From Przewalskia tangutica (Eukaryota; Streptophyta; Magnoliopsida; Solanales; Solanaceae), in assembly GCA_029844215.1 (NCBI GenBank), contig CM056721.1:60243815-60307814 (forward strand): a DNA stretch of 64,000 nucleotides, given 5' to 3'. The stretch's first letter is position 1, and each line of letters begins with the position of its first letter. The translations under genes and the position numbers were made by a program. Positions 11,604 to 24,150 of the stretch are shown here, one piece after another. The notes beneath the pieces were generated by a model, which was not told where the DNA came from, did not search any database, and saw only the letters and a list, made by a program, of their open reading frames with translations.

Positions 11604-12273
11604 TGTTATACCCCGTAGTTGCAGGGTATGTATGTGAGGGCGTGCGTGCGAAGTGCGGCGAAATTTTGAAAAGAAAGAAAGATGTGATTTTTCACGGAAA
11701 AGTTTCGGTTATTTGTGAAGAAAAGGTTCGTTAATGGGGTGGATTCCCAGTTTGGTATTTGGACTTCATAGATTATATTAGAATTTTGAGATTTTATTTT
11801 GGAAATGGTCACGTGGGGCCACGGAGAAATTTACTGGTTTTGTAGCCGCTTTGTTTTGAGATTTCCGGTATTTTGGATATTTTGGAAGACGAAATATTCT
11901 GGCGAATCGGGGCGACACGTGTCACCCCATGTGGCACCGCGGCGAAATATTTTATTGTCTGACCCGATTAGAGTCGTTTTTCGGCGAAGCGTTTTACTAA
12001 GCTACGAAGGAAAATTCGGCTATGTCATTTAGTATTTTTGCGAATTTTTCCGAGAGGCGGAACGTTTTGGACCAACGAGAGGGCAACACTTGGCACCTCG
12101 TTGGTGGACTGAAAAGGCGGTAGAAGTGAATGGATGGGCAAGTTGTGGTAGATATTTGTGTAGATATTTGTGAGGATTTGTGGAGTAGGGTTAGGGTGCA
12201 CTTGGCTTGATCTTGGCCTTACACTTGTGTAGCACTTGGCTAGATCTTGGCCGTTGGTTGGCCTTTGGCTTTC

Positions 12274-12281
12274 TATAAATA
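12274..12281 (+). promoter_or_regulatory. TATA box, T3 5' LTR
   Basis: TATAAATA is followed by ccactcctt; the position is equivalent to the box in the other LTRs. Confidence 0.6.
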
Positions 12282-14160
12282 CCACTCCTTGTGAAGACTT
12301 ATTCATTCACTCTCACTTTGTCTAAATCTTGAATCCCTCCTCTCCACTTGTTGTTGCTCTCGTCCAACTCCTTCTCCCCCTTAGAAAGAGGCCTTGGCGA
12401 GAACACCCCACTCACTGCCTAGTTGTGCTAGCCGAGCCCACCCTTGGTAGAAAGTTGTCTTCCAAGTATTGTTATAATGCCCAAAATACCTTAGCCTTGT
12501 ACCTTGTAGTATTCCCAAGATACCTCTTTACGTAGAGTCCGGAAATACTACCTTTTGTCCTTTCTAGTCTCAAACCGAAACCCTAAGGAAATCTTCATAG
12601 TTGGTTGAAGTATTTGAGTAGAAGTTGGTTAGAACTTCTAAGGGTTGTTTGGAGTGGTTTGGAGCGCACGGAGTGGAGCTAAACCTTGCTCAGGAGCGAC
12701 ATTAAACTCGGATAATTTTGGGCTTATCGAGGTAATTATCTTATCCCTCTATTGTAATTGGAAATTACATGTTTGGTTGAATATATAGTTGAAGTATACT
12801 ATATATGGAACTACTTAGTATTCGGCAATGTCTTTTGACTTAAGCCTGAAGAATAAAGAACTGAACTGAACTGAATTTACATAGGACTGTATTGCCGTAG
12901 ACTTGTGTAGAATTGTACACGTCCGGTTAGACGTGTAAACCCCCCCCCCCCCTGGTTGGCTTGGTAGCCGGCCTCGATAGAGGAGGAGATTTACGCTGTT
13001 GCGGGGAAGTCTTCTGAATTTTCTATAGAAAGATAGAAACTTATGTTTTGGGGTTAATAGACGTTTGTGACCTCTATAGGTGAAAGTACTAAGAGTAGCG
13101 TATTCTACTCGAGGAGTGGAAAGGGCTAGCAAGGTTGTAGTACTTGGAGCATTTTGCTTATTGTCGATAAATCGTCGCGAGGTATGTGAACCTCTTCCTA
13201 TCTTTTCTAGCATGATTGTTGTGAACTATGTAATGCGGTACGCGTACGTGTGCTAAGTGATTTGGTTGGTTTAAAACATAGGGTGTTATAATAGCTTTAT
13301 GGGAAGTTAGTTATAACGACCTTATGTAAGTGAAAATGGTTTCTTGATGTTAGAAGTTAAGAGACTTGATCTTATAAGATAAGAGACTTAACTTATTTGT
13401 TTTAATGTGGATGTTTGTGTGAAACCTCATTCGTGAGTAATGAGTACTTGGTTTTAAAGGGATAATGTTTCTTGATTTGGGAATCAAAATGTGTATCGAC
13501 AGGACCAACTGCGAGCGTTAATAAAGGAAAATGTATTGAATAATGATGTGTTGTATTAAAACCAGTGAAACCTCCATGCATAGAAGCTAAGATGAGACAA
13601 AATGATATTACATTTTCTAGATCATGGCATTCTTTGTAATAAGATCGTTATAAACAAGAATAAACTACTCACGTATATGACATATGTTACTCAATTGTTC
13701 TAAAAGGAATCAAGTGATTAAGTTTGGGAACTATGAAACCATTTGAAAATGAGAAGCTTGAGTAATTGAAACTAGGCAAAGCTGGAACTTAGGAAAAGAA
13801 TGTTTATTCTTGGATTTTGAAAAGGAAGGTGGGTTGGTCAGTCTAATACTACGGGTATCTGGTGACTTTTATAAAAGTAATGGATCTCTTTTAAAAGAAC
13901 TTAACGTATGTAGTACTTTGGTGTTAAAAAAGCCGGCAGTTGGCATAAAATGAAAGTACTTTGAGTTGTGTGAAACTTGCTATGCTTGTTGTTGTGAAAC
14001 TTGCCTATGCTTGTGATGATAGCCTTTATTGTACAATCGTTGTGTTTACGTGTTCTGGCGTCTCGATAGAGTCGGTTGGTAGTTGAGAACTTACTTGGGC
14101 GTCTTGGCGTGTGGAGAAATTCCGCAGTGCGTTCACGTTGATAGTATTATTGTTGTTAAT

Positions 14161-14575
14161 CGCTTTGGACATACCGACCACGATCGTGGCGCGGGTATGC
14201 TTCCATTTTGGTTAAGGTCTTGTGGTTGTCGCTTTGGACATACCGACCACGATCGTGGCGCTGCGGGTATGCTTCCATTTTGGTTAAGGTCTTGTGGTTA
14301 ATCGCTTTGGACATCGCGACACGATCGTGGCGCGCGGGTATGCTTCCATTTGGTTAAGGTCTTGTGGTTAATCGCTTTGGATATCTTGACCACGATCGTG
14401 GCGCGCGGGTATGTTTCCATTTGATTATCGCCTTGTGATTTCCCTTTGGACATCTTGACACGATCGTAGCGCTGCGGGTATCGTCCATTTGGAATGTTGT
14501 CTTATTTTCCCTTTGGACATCACGACACGATCGTGGCGCTGCGGGTATGCTTCCATTTGGATTCTTTGTCTTGTT
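14161..14575 (+). repeat. Minisatellite in the T3 5' LTR, about 70-bp unit, six copies
   Basis: Each unit begins near c(g/c)ctttggacat, carries a cacgatcgt(g/a)gcg core and ends ccatttggttaaggtc or similar. The 3' LTR has five units at 19959-20296. Confidence 0.85.
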
Positions 14576-15256
14576 GTTGAGGTCACATGGACATGTCTAC
14601 CGATGCAGATTCAGGGGCATGTGGCCATGGGACATTGATTATTGTTGCATCATGGACATGTCTACCGATGCAAGATTCCGGCATGCGGCCATAATGCGAA
14701 CGATTGATGTTGTGGGCGTGAGACCATAGTTACATGGAGTGATGATATTTTATGTTGTGAGCGTAGTTTGGTTATCATACATGTCTCTGCTTTATATAGA
14801 CTAGTATGATTTCATTTCTGATATTATGCAGTTTCACATACTTGGTACTGTTATCTTGACCTCGCCGAAGCTGCGTTCATCTGCGCAGTAAGTACATCGA
14901 TCGTGGTTCCTCGCTCTTAGGATCACGATTCGGCGCATTTGAAGCTCCGTTTCTCGGAGGCTTATCTTTTAGTAGGTGTTCCTGAGTTGTAGGTTCTTGT
15001 ACATTCGTGGTATGGCGGGGCCTGTCGTCATAGTCATGTATATCTTAAGTGCATGTAATCTTGTTGTGGGCGGGGTTGTAAAAGGATTAAAGCTGTTCGG
15101 AGTTTTATGTATATCTTGAAAGCATCGTTTTTGGTTGCTTTGTTTATTTATTATATCTCTTGTTAAATGACTCATGTTTTATGTTCGCTGATTTTCTCGA
15201 TGTATGTATCACTAGGGTGCCGGTAAGGCACGATGCAGAGCCGGGCAGTCGTTACA

Positions 15257-15456
15257 AAAGTGGTATCGAGCGATTAATCCTCGGAAAGTGTCTGACCGTG
15301 TCTAGTAGAGTCTTGATTATCGGTGTGTTGTGCACCACATCTATAATCGGAGGCTATAGGACATTTAGGATTGGTTTCCATTCTTCTCATTCGAGATCGT
15401 GCCTTAGAGAGTCGTGTTGTAAGTTGTACCCTACAGCGTATCTCGTTTTTACCGTT
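15257..15456 (+). other. T3 primer-binding site and leader
   Basis: The primer site reads tggtatcgagcg (15261-15272), the altered form also seen in T2, T4, T8 and T9. Confidence 0.8.
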
Positions 15457-16640
15457 ATGCCTCCGCCGAAGCAACCGAGCCCGGAAGGGCAAGGCACCGA
15501 GGTGTCGCTAGTGAGATCTGAGGAGTTCGAGCGCGAGCGGTGATTACGAGTTGTGCTTGACGGCGGGTTTCGCGGCGCCCGGCACCAGCGAGTTTAGAGC
15601 GCGGCAGATGGGCGTGAGACTCTGATACGAGCCTCGTCCGCGATGCAGGCGGGAGATGGGTCGCGAGATGGCCCGATTATTGGCGAGTTGTGGCGGATAT
15701 GAGGCAGTGAATCTGGCGATTCGGTTCGATGCAGATGGTTCACCGGCGAGATAGTTTGAGGCTACGGGACTTTACGAGTTGTAGCCCGCCAGAATTTTAT
15801 GGGTCGAGGCACGAGGATGATCGCGAGAGTTCATCCGGCGATTCTGACGGATCGTCACGGGTGATCAAGGCTTCGAAATCAGTCTGTGACCTTTGGTTCG
15901 CATCAATGCGTGATCTGCCGTCGATTGGTTTGATTCGTGGGAGCTTTCGGGAGAGCATGCACCTCCAGCGATATGGGATGAGTTTTGGGGCTTTCTCACG
16001 CACTTCTTGCCTCCGCAGATGAGGAGGCACGGGGCAGATTTTTGTTCTTGAGGCAGAGGCGCGCTGTCGGGAGTACAATGTCGAGTTCGATTCTTTGGCT
16101 CGATATGTCCACTGCGCTAGTTGCGAATATGGAGGATAGGAGTGCATCGCTACGTCAGGCTAGATGATTATATGGTGAGTCTTGTGCGGGTGTTTCTCTT
16201 GGTAGGGCATGGACATTGCCCGCATGCGAGCTCATGCACTAGGATGTGAGGCACGGAGGGTCGACGGAATGACTGGATCGCGAGAAGAGGGCCGGGGCGG
16301 CGGGGTCGCTGGTGGCTTTCGAGGCGGACCGCCTCAGTGGCCGAGCTAGTTATATACCCCGCGTCTGCAGTGGTCCTCCACCGTCTTGAGGCGGTCGGGC
16401 TCGAGGTTGATTTTCGGCAGAGCAGGGGTGTTAACCAGCTGAAGCCACCCCTACCTCGTTGTGACCGTTGTGGTAGACTCCATTTTGGAGAGTGTAGTGC
16501 TAGATTGGGAGTTTGTTTTGCATGCGGCCAGCAGGGCCATTTTGCGGCTGTCCGACCAAGGGAAGCGCGGATGTTACGACTCGACGCCCGATTTGTGGTG
16601 GTTCATCACCCTACTGTATCGCCTGCGGTGGGCCTATGAT
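15457..16640 (+). pseudogene. T3 gag, frameshifted
   Basis: The ATG at 15457 gives MPPPKQPSPEGQGTEVSL before a stop. Shifted frames then show LRDFTSCSPPEFYGS (about 15760-15810), a capsid-like stretch around WDEF (about 15980), and one zinc knuckle CDRCGRLHFGEC...CFACGQQGHF (about 16460-16555). Unlike T1 and T7 it keeps the core segment before and around WDEF, and it has one knuckle. The frame is broken several times, much of it at CAG/CTG positions, so the real gene may be better than shown. Confidence 0.75.
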
Positions 16641-17160
16641 TAGAGTGGAGTGTAAGCCGGTATATCCTTACCCCTCTAGAGTTTTGGTATGCCGTTATGA
16701 TGATCTCATTATTATGTGCTATGTCGAATAGCGTTGTGTTAATTTTGAGTTAGCAAACATGGTTAGTTAGGAGGATAAGTATGGGGGCATGGTAAGTGTG
16801 AACCTTAGACTATGTCACGACTGAGACCTTAGGGGTAAGGTCGTCTTGAGTTAAAGATTTATTTTGACCCTTATCAGAGTAGTAGTATCGTGGGATTTAT
16901 TTGTGTGATAAGTCCGTGGGTAGTGTGAGATGGAAGTGGTAGCTTTCATGTGAATTAGTAAGATTGTTCGGATCGGGAACAAGAGTTTAGCGCGGTTGTG
17001 GGTCGGGTTGAGGGCGTGATACGGGTCAACCCGTAGCCGGATAAGGTAAGTCGATCTGGGTGGTCCCTCCGGTGGTAGGTCACGAGGATGCTAGGCCCAG
17101 TTTGTGTGACCAACGTATGAGTTCGTGGGCGCGTTCGACGAGCGGTTCGTAAAGGCGGGA
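16641..17160 (+). other. T3 conserved spacer
   Basis: This is the same spacer as in T1, T2, T7 and T9. It includes the hairpin TACGGGT-CA-ACCCGTA (17020-17035). No integrase follows; the sequence passes from the spacer to the 3' tail. Confidence 0.75.
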
Positions 17161-17416
17161 ATGGCCTTAAGGAAGTTTGAGGTTAGTAAGATGACCAAGG
17201 TTGGAGGTAGTGACTCGGAGATTTTCGAGAGCAGGTAATGGCGAAGTATGGTACGTCTTGGGAGAGTTCAAGTGTTCGAGGAGGGCAGCGAGTATGAAGG
17301 AGGAGAACGTGTGTTATTCTCGTGGCTAAGCATGGCGTTGGCAATTTGTTAGAAGAGCTTCATCGATGTCCGTCTCGAGAAGGAACATTCGGGACGAATG
17401 TTTCTAAGGAGGAGAA
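17161..17416 (+). other. T3 3' tail, palindrome and polypurine tract
   Basis: AACATTCG-gga-CGAATGTT lies at 17384-17402 and the purine tract aaggaggagaa ends at 17416, just before the 3' LTR. Confidence 0.85.
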
Positions 17417-18089
17417 TGTTATACCCGTAGTTGCGGGTATGTATGTGAGGGCGTGCGTGCGAGTGCAGTAAATTTTGAAAAGAAAGAAAGATATGAGTTT
17501 TCAACGGAAAAGTTTAGGTTATTTGTGAAGAAAAGGTTCGTTAATGGGAATTGGATTCCCAGTTTGGTATTTGGACTTCATAGATTATATTAGAATTTTG
17601 AGATTTTATTTTGGAAATGGTCACGTGGGGCCACGGGAGAAATTCTGATTTTGTAGAGCCGCTTTGTTTTGAGATTTCCGGTATTTTGGATATTTTGGAA
17701 GACGAAATATTCGGCGAATCGGGGCGACACGTGTCACCCCATGTGGCACCCTGGCTTGGAAATATTTTATTCGTGGCAACACCCGATTAAGTCGTTTTTC
17801 ACGAAACGTTTCTTAAGCTTACGAAGGAAAATTCGGCTATGTCATTTAGTATTTTTGCGAATTTTTCCGAGAGGCGGAGCGTTTTGGACCAACGAGAGGG
17901 CAACACTTGGCACCTCGTTGGTGGACTTGAAAAGGCGGTAGGAATGGATGGGCAAGTTGTGGTAGATATTTGTGTAGATCTTTGTGAGGGATTTGTGGAG
18001 TAGGGTTCGGGTGCACTTGGCTTGATCTTGGCCTTACACGTGTGTCGCACTTGGCTAGCTCTTGGCCCTTGGTTGGCCTTTGGCTTTCT

Positions 18090-18097
18090 TATAAATA
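18090..18097 (+). promoter_or_regulatory. TATA box, T3 3' LTR
   Basis: TATAAATA at the position equivalent to 12274 in the 5' LTR. Confidence 0.6.
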
Positions 18098-19958
18098 CCA
18101 CTCCTCGTGAAGACTTATTCATTCACTCCTCACTTTGTCTAAATCTTGAATCCCTCCTCTCCTTGTTGTTGCTCTCGTTCAACTCCTTCTCCCCTTAGAA
18201 AGAGGCCTTGGCGAGAACACCCCACTCACTGCTAGTTGTGCTAGAGCCTACCCACCTGGTAGAAAGTTGTCTTCCAAGTATTGTTATAATGCCCAAAATA
18301 CCTTAGCCTTGTACCTTGTAGTATTCCCAAGATACCTCTTTACGTAGAGTCCGGAAATACTACCTTTTGTCCTTTCTAGTCTCAAACCGAAACCCTAAGG
18401 AAATCTTCATAGTTGGTTGAAGTATTTGAGTAGAAGTTGGTTAGAACTTCTAAGGGTTGTTTGGAGTGGTTTGGAGCGCACGGAGTGGAGCTAAACCTTG
18501 CTCAGGAGCGACATTAAACTCGGATAATTTTGGGCTTATCGAGGTAATTATCTTATCCCTCTATTGTAATTGGAAATTACATGTTTGGTTGAATATATAG
18601 TTGAAGTATACTATATATGGAACTACTTAGTATTCGGCAATGTCTTTTGACTTAAGCCTGAAGAATAAAGAATCTGGCCCGAATTTACATAGAATTTGTA
18701 TTGCAGTAGACTTGTGTAGAATTGTACACGTCCGGTTAGACGTGTAAACCCCCACTGGTTGGCTTGGTAGCCGGCCTCGATAGAGGAGGAGATTTCTGTT
18801 GTTGCGGGGAGAGTCTTCGAATTTTCTATAGAAAGATAGAAACTTATGTTTTGGGGTTAATAGACGTTTGTGACCTCTATAGGTGAAAGTACTAAGAGTA
18901 GCGTATTCTACTCGAGGAGTGGAAAGGGCTAGCAAGGTTGTAGTACTTGGAGCATTTTGCTTATTGTCGATAAATCGTCGCGAGGTATGTGAACCTCTTC
19001 CTATCTTTTCTAGCATGATTGTTGTGAACTATGTGATGCGGTAGACGTACATGTGCTAAGTGATTTGGTTGGTTTAAAACATAGGGTGTTATAATAGCTT
19101 TATGGGAAGTTAGTTATAACGACCTTATGTAAGTGAAAATGGTTTACTGATGTTAGAAGTTAAGAGACTTGATCTTATAAGATAAGAGACTTAACTTATT
19201 TGTTTTAATGTGGATGTTTGTGTGAAACCTCATTCGTGAGTAATGAGTACTTGGTTTTAAAGGGATAATGTTTTACTGATTTCGGGAATCAAAATGTGTA
19301 TCAACAGACCACTGCAGCGTTAATAAAGGAAAATGTATTGAATAATGATGTGTTGTATTAAAACCAGTAGAAACCTCCATCTGCATAGAAGCTAAGATGA
19401 GACAAAATGATATTACATTTTCTAGATCATGGCTGATGTAATAAGATCGTTATAAACAAGAATAAACTACTCACGTATATGACATATGTTACTCAATTGT
19501 TCTAAAAGGAATCAGTGATTAAGTTTGGGAACTATGAAACCATTTGAAAATGAGAAGCTTGAGTAATTGAAACTAGGCAAAGCGGAACTTAGGAAAGAAT
19601 GTTATTCTTGGATTTTGAAAAGGAAGGTGGGTTGGTCATTCTAATACTACGGGTATCGGGTGACTTTTATAAAAGTAATGGATCTCTTTTAAAAGAACTT
19701 AACGTAGGTAGTACTTTGGGGTTAAAAAACCCGGACTTTGGCATAAAATGAAAGTACTTTGAGTTGTGTGAAACTTGCTATGCTTGTTGTTGTGAAACTT
19801 GCCTATCTTGTGATGATAGCCTTTATTGTACAATCGTTGTGTTTTACGTATTCTGGCGTCTCGATAGAGTCGGTTGGTAGTTGAGAACTTACTTGGACGC
19901 GTCTTGCGTGATGGAGAAATTCCGCAGTGCGTTCGCTGATAGTATTATTGTTGTTAAT

Positions 19959-20296
19959 CGCTTTGGACATACCGACACGATCGTAGCGCGCGGGTATGCT
20001 TCCATTTTGGTTAAGGTCTTGTGGTTAATCGCTTTGGACATACCGACCACGATCGTAGCGCGCGGGTATGCTTCCATTTTGGTTAAGGTCTTGTGGTTAA
20101 TCGCTTTGGACATACCGACACGATCGTGGCACGGGTATGCTTCCATTTTGGTTAAGGTCTTGTGGTTAATCGCTTTGGATATACTGACACGATGCGTAGC
20201 GCACGGGTATGTTTCCATTTGGAATGTTGTCTTATTTTTCCCTTTGGACATACTGACACGATGCGTAGCGCACGGGTATGCTTCCATTTGGATTGC
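19959..20296 (+). repeat. Minisatellite in the T3 3' LTR, about 70-bp unit, five copies
   Basis: This is the same unit as 14161-14575 with one copy fewer. Some units are 72 bases, which makes a long spurious ORF with a repeating peptide. Confidence 0.85.
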
Positions 20297-20997
20297 TGTC
20301 TTGTTGTTGAGGTCACATGGACATGTCTACACCGATGCAGTTCGGGGCATGTGGCCATGGGACATTGGTATTATTGTTGCATCATGGACATGTCTACCGT
20401 CTGCGATATTAGGCATGCGGCCATGTCACGAACGATTGATGTTGTGGGCGTGAGACCCCTAGTTACATTGGAGTGATGACTGTTGTATGTTGTGAGCGTA
20501 GTTTGGTTATCATACATGTCTCTGCTTTATATAGACTAGTATGATTTCATTTCTGATATTATGCATTTCCACATACTTGGTACTGTTGTGCTTGACCTCG
20601 CCCGGAGTGCGTTAAATCTGCGCGGTAGGTACATCGATCGTGGTTCCTCGCTCTTAGGATCACGATTCAGCGCATTTGAAGCTCCGTTTCTCGAGGCTTA
20701 TCTTTTAGTAGGTGTTCCACTGAGTTGTAGGTTCTTGTACATTCGGGGTATGGCGGGGCCTGTCCGTCATAGTCATTATATCTTAAGTGCAGTAATCTTG
20801 TTGTGGGCGGGGTTGTAAAGGATTAAACTGTTCGAGTTTATGTATATCTTGAAGGCAACTATTTTTGGTTGCTGTTTATTTATTATATCTCTTGTTAAAT
20901 GACTCATGTTTTATGTTCCGCTGATTTTCTCGATGTATGTATCACTAGGGTGCCCAGGTAAGGCACGATGCTTGAACCGGGCAGTCGTTACACTCGT

Positions 20998-21761
20998 GAT
21001 CTGATTTTATAGCATTGTTGACTGTAGGTTTTAGTAGTCGGCTATGCCTTCGTACTTACCGTGCGGTTTTATGATGACAGTGGGACCCGTGTTCAGATGT
21101 ATTCCTTGGTGCTTTTATATCATGGACTGCCGGCAGTGAGGAAGGTATTCCACGGGCATGATTGATGTTGTGGGCGTGAGACCCATTATTATACTTGAGT
21201 AATGACTTAAGGGCGTGAGTCCCTGACTTGACATAGCGCTTTATTGTGTGAGCGTAGTTTGGTTATCATACATGTCTCCGCTTTATATAGACTACTATGA
21301 TTTCATTTACGCATTTTTCGATTTCACATACTTGGTACTGTTGTACCGACCTCGCCCGGGGCTGCGTTCATCTGCAGCGGTAGAGTACGCGATATTGATC
21401 CTCGCTCATAGGGTCAAGATTCAGCATTTGGGAAGCTCCGTTTCTCGGAGGCTTATCGATGGTATAGTCCTGTCGTTGTAGGTACTTACATTCGTGGTAT
21501 GGCGGCCACTGTCCGCCATTGTTGTCGTATCATTCTTAGAAGTGCAGCAAAATGCTGTTGTGGGCGAGTTGTAGAAAGGGATGAATCGCTCAAATTGTTA
21601 TTCATATATATCTTGAAAGGTAACCGTTTTTAGTTGCTTTGTCTTCTTATTTCAACTGTCTTATTACATTGGTTTCATGTATTGTCTTTATATTCCTGAT
21701 TTCTCGATGTATGACTCGGGTGCCGGGTAAGGCACGATCCACGGCCCGGTTGGTCGTGACA
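20998..21761 (+). repeat. T2 3' LTR, second part
   Basis: It continues from gatctgattttatagc (matching 5714 onward in the 5' LTR) to gtcgtgaca at 21761, followed by TSD atgtg and the rest of T1. Confidence 0.9.
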
Positions 21762-21772
21762 ATGTGCTAGTT

Positions 21773-23131
21773 ATGCCTCTACTAGCAACCAGAGCCCGAG
21801 AAGGGCAAAGCGGCGAGGAGGCTGCGAGTAGAATCTGAGAGGGTTACGAGGGCACATGCCCGGTCATTACGAGATAGTGCTTCATTCGGGAGTTCTGCGA
21901 CGCGCTAACCCCCGAGAGAGTTTAGAGCAGCAGCGGTATCTCACGAGACTACGATACACAGTCTCGGCTACGACCGGGGCGAGGATATGAGTTACAAGGA
22001 GATGGCCCAGTTACTAGCTAGGCTTGTAGCGAGGCATGAGGACGACGAGTCGAGAGGTTCCGTAGTACGATGAGTTCACCCTAGATCCGATAGTTTGATA
22101 CTTGGGACTTCTTGAGTTGCGATCCACGAGTTCTATGGATTGAGAACCGAGAAGATCCTCGGGAGTTTATTCGCGATTCTGGCGGATCGTGAAAGTGATC
22201 AAGACCTTAGAGGCATTTCCTACACACTTCTTGCCCTCGCATGTGAGGAGAGCTCGGGCCGATAGATTTATGATGTTGAGGCAGAACGGGCGGACGGTTC
22301 GGGAGTTCAATGTAGAGTTTGACTCGTTGGCTCGTTATGTCCCCGCTTTAGTGGCGGACATGGAGGATAGTGTGCGCAGATATATCACGGTCTAGATGAT
22401 TTCTAGTGAAGGGATGTACCAGAGTAGCTCTTGATCGAGCATGGACATTGCCGCGTCTGAGCTTATGCGCGAAGGCGAGAACGTAGATCGGCGGATTAAC
22501 CAAGATCGTGAGAAGAGGGCGAGCAAAGGTCCTTTGGTAACTTTCGAGGCGGACCTTCTCAGCAGCACACTGGTTATGCACCTCCGCCAGTACAGAGTGG
22601 TCCTCCACAGGCTTCAGGACGTTCGGGGTATGCAGGAGTTGGTCAGAGCTCCAGGGTTTTCTGGTTCACAATTTACATAGGTTCTAGCCAGCCAGATTCA
22701 GTTTCCCCTCAGTGTTCACTATGTGGTAGGCGTCATCCCGGGAAATGTCGTCTTTTTACTAATGCTTGTTTCACCTGCGGCCGTCAGGGCCATGTGAGGA
22801 GAGAATGTCCTAGTAGGAGGGATACAGGTGGGATGACTCAGCCTACCAGTCGATTCTTGATTCAGTGGTTTGGAGAGGAAGGGGTGTTAGCCAGAGGAGG
22901 CCACCCCCACCTCGGTATGGCCGTTGTGGTAGGTGTCATTGTGGGGAGTGTCGTACTACTTCGACAACTTGTTATGCTTGCGGTCAGCAGGGACATTTTG
23001 CGAGAAATTGTCCGACCAGAGGTGGCGCGGATGTTACGACTCAGCCTTCGGGATCAGTGGCTGGTTCATCACCTTCTATAGTTATGCAAAGCGTGAGCGG
23101 GATTTGGATTAGAGCGACAAAGGGAAAGTGA
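21773..23131 (+). pseudogene. T1 gag with two zinc-knuckle regions
   Basis: The ATG at 21773 opens MPLLATRAREGQSGEEAA and stops early through a frameshift. A core segment, RRARADRF then LRQNGRTVREFNVEFDSL and ARYVPALVADMED, is open at 22189-22395; the stretch corresponding to WDEF in T3 is missing, as in T7. Two zinc-knuckle blocks follow about 0.2 kb apart. The first (about 22707-22810) reads CSLCGRRHPGKC then CFTCGRQGHVRREC. The second (about 22905-23010) reads GRCGRCHCGEC then CYACGQQGHFARNC. Both keep the CX2CX4HX4C knuckle. Gag would package element RNA in virus-like particles. Confidence 0.8.
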
Positions 23132-23700
23132 AGCAGTAGTTACAGGTATATCCTTAACCCTCTAGAGACTAGTATGCGTGATATGATGACTTAATGTTAA
23201 GTGTTACGTTCGGATAGCATTGTGTAAGTTGGGATTAGAAAACATGGGTAGTTGGAAAGGTAAGTATGGGGACATGGAAGGTGTGAGCCTTAGAATATTA
23301 CACATGGAGACCTTAGATGCAAGGCCGTCTTAAGTAAAAGATTTTACGTTTTGATCCTTGTTGAGATACATTGTATACGTGGGGTATATTCATGTGATAA
23401 GTCCATGAGTGGTGTGAAACGGAAGTGGGTAGTTGAGCTTAGAAGACCACTAGGTTCTCATGACTTGAATAGTGAGATTGTTCCGGACCAGGAACGAGAG
23501 TTTTAGTACGAAGTGGGTCGGGTTGAGGCCATATCGCGGGTCAACCCGCAACCCGGAATGTGGTAGGGTCAGTTTGAGGTGGTCCCGCTAGATGATAGGG
23601 TCACGAGGGTGTTAGGCCCAAGTTTAGGTAACCATCGTATGAGTTCGCGGATGCATTCGACCAGTAGTCAGGACGATGAGGTCAGCCCATCTTGTCTTTC
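23132..23700 (+). other. T1 conserved spacer replacing protease-RT-RNase H
   Basis: It starts after the Gag tail (ATKGK) with ccctctagagac and ends as the integrase remnant begins. The hairpin GCGGGT-CA-ACCCGC is at 23536-23549. No retroviral protein motif is visible in any frame. Confidence 0.75.
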
Positions 23701-24150
23701 AATCAGGACTGTTTACTCGGCGGAGGGTTATGCGAGATGTTATATATCAGGAAGGTTGTAAGGCTGCATGGGGTTCCTACTTTTATTTTATGACAGGCAG
23801 TGGAGCCCAGTTTACGGCTATTTCTTTTTTTCTGGAGGTTTTACCAGGCGGGGTTAGGAACTCAGGTGAGTCTCAGTATTGCATCCACCCTCGGGCCGAC
23901 GGACAAACAGCGCGTTTTATCCAGACATTTGAGGATAGGTTACGGGCCGGTGTTTTGATTTCAGGGGTAGCTGTGAGGGTTATTTGCCTCTTGTTGAGTG
24001 AGTATTATACTAGCTACCATTTCAGTATTCGGATGGCGCCTTATGAAGCCTTGTATGGGCGGAAGTGTAGGTTGCCGGTCGATTGGTTCGATGTTGGCAA
24101 GGTTCAGATAGTTGGTCCATACTTGATTCAGCAGGATGTGGATAAGGTGA
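23701..24150 (+). pseudogene. T1 integrase remnant, first part
   Basis: One frame, 23676-24218, carries GAQFTA, HPRADGQTARFIQTFEDRLRA, YHFSIRMAPYEALYGRKC and DWFDVGKVQIVGPYLIQQDV. This is the second half of a Ty3/gypsy integrase core. In DGQTARF the residue expected to be the catalytic Glu (DGQxER in the family) is Ala. The end of the frame runs into the T5 LTR. It resumes at 37683. Confidence 0.8.

Larger units (their letters stand above)
11604..15256 (+). repeat. T3 5' LTR (3.65 kb)
   Basis: It starts tgttataccccgtag and ends cagtcgttaca. It is nearly identical to 17417-20992 in the AT-rich part; differences cluster at CAG/CTG sites (for example the block at about 13490-13650 against 19290-19450). 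Confidence 0.9.
11604..20992 (+). mobile_element. T3: Tekay-like non-autonomous LTR element inserted in the T2 3' LTR
   Basis: The 5' LTR is 11604-15256, the internal region 15257-17416 (2.2 kb) and the 3' LTR 17417-20992. The TSD ctcgt is on both sides (11599-11603, 20993-20997), and the empty site can be read in the T2 5' LTR. The internal region has gag and the shared spacer but no integrase, RT or protease. LTR type matches T9. Confidence 0.9.
17417..20992 (+). repeat. T3 3' LTR (3.58 kb)
   Basis: It starts tgttatacccg and ends gtcgttaca, followed by TSD ctcgt and the remainder of the T2 LTR. A TATA box lies at 18090-18097. Confidence 0.9.
2832..21761 (+). mobile_element. T2: Tekay-like non-autonomous LTR element inserted in the T1 leader
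   Basis: The 5' LTR is 2832-6473, the internal region 6474-8912, and the 3' LTR 8913-11603 plus 20998-21761, split by T3. The TSD is atgtg on both sides (2827-2831, 21762-21766). The internal region is only about 2.4 kb: a gag with its core missing, the shared spacer and an integrase fragment. The two LTRs differ by a 141-bp duplication around the TATA box in the 5' copy. Confidence 0.88.

Noticed and set aside
19881..20453. 190-codon ORF with a repeating peptide
   Set aside because: It follows from the 70-72 bp minisatellite in the T3 LTR; the 5' LTR of the same element does not keep the frame.
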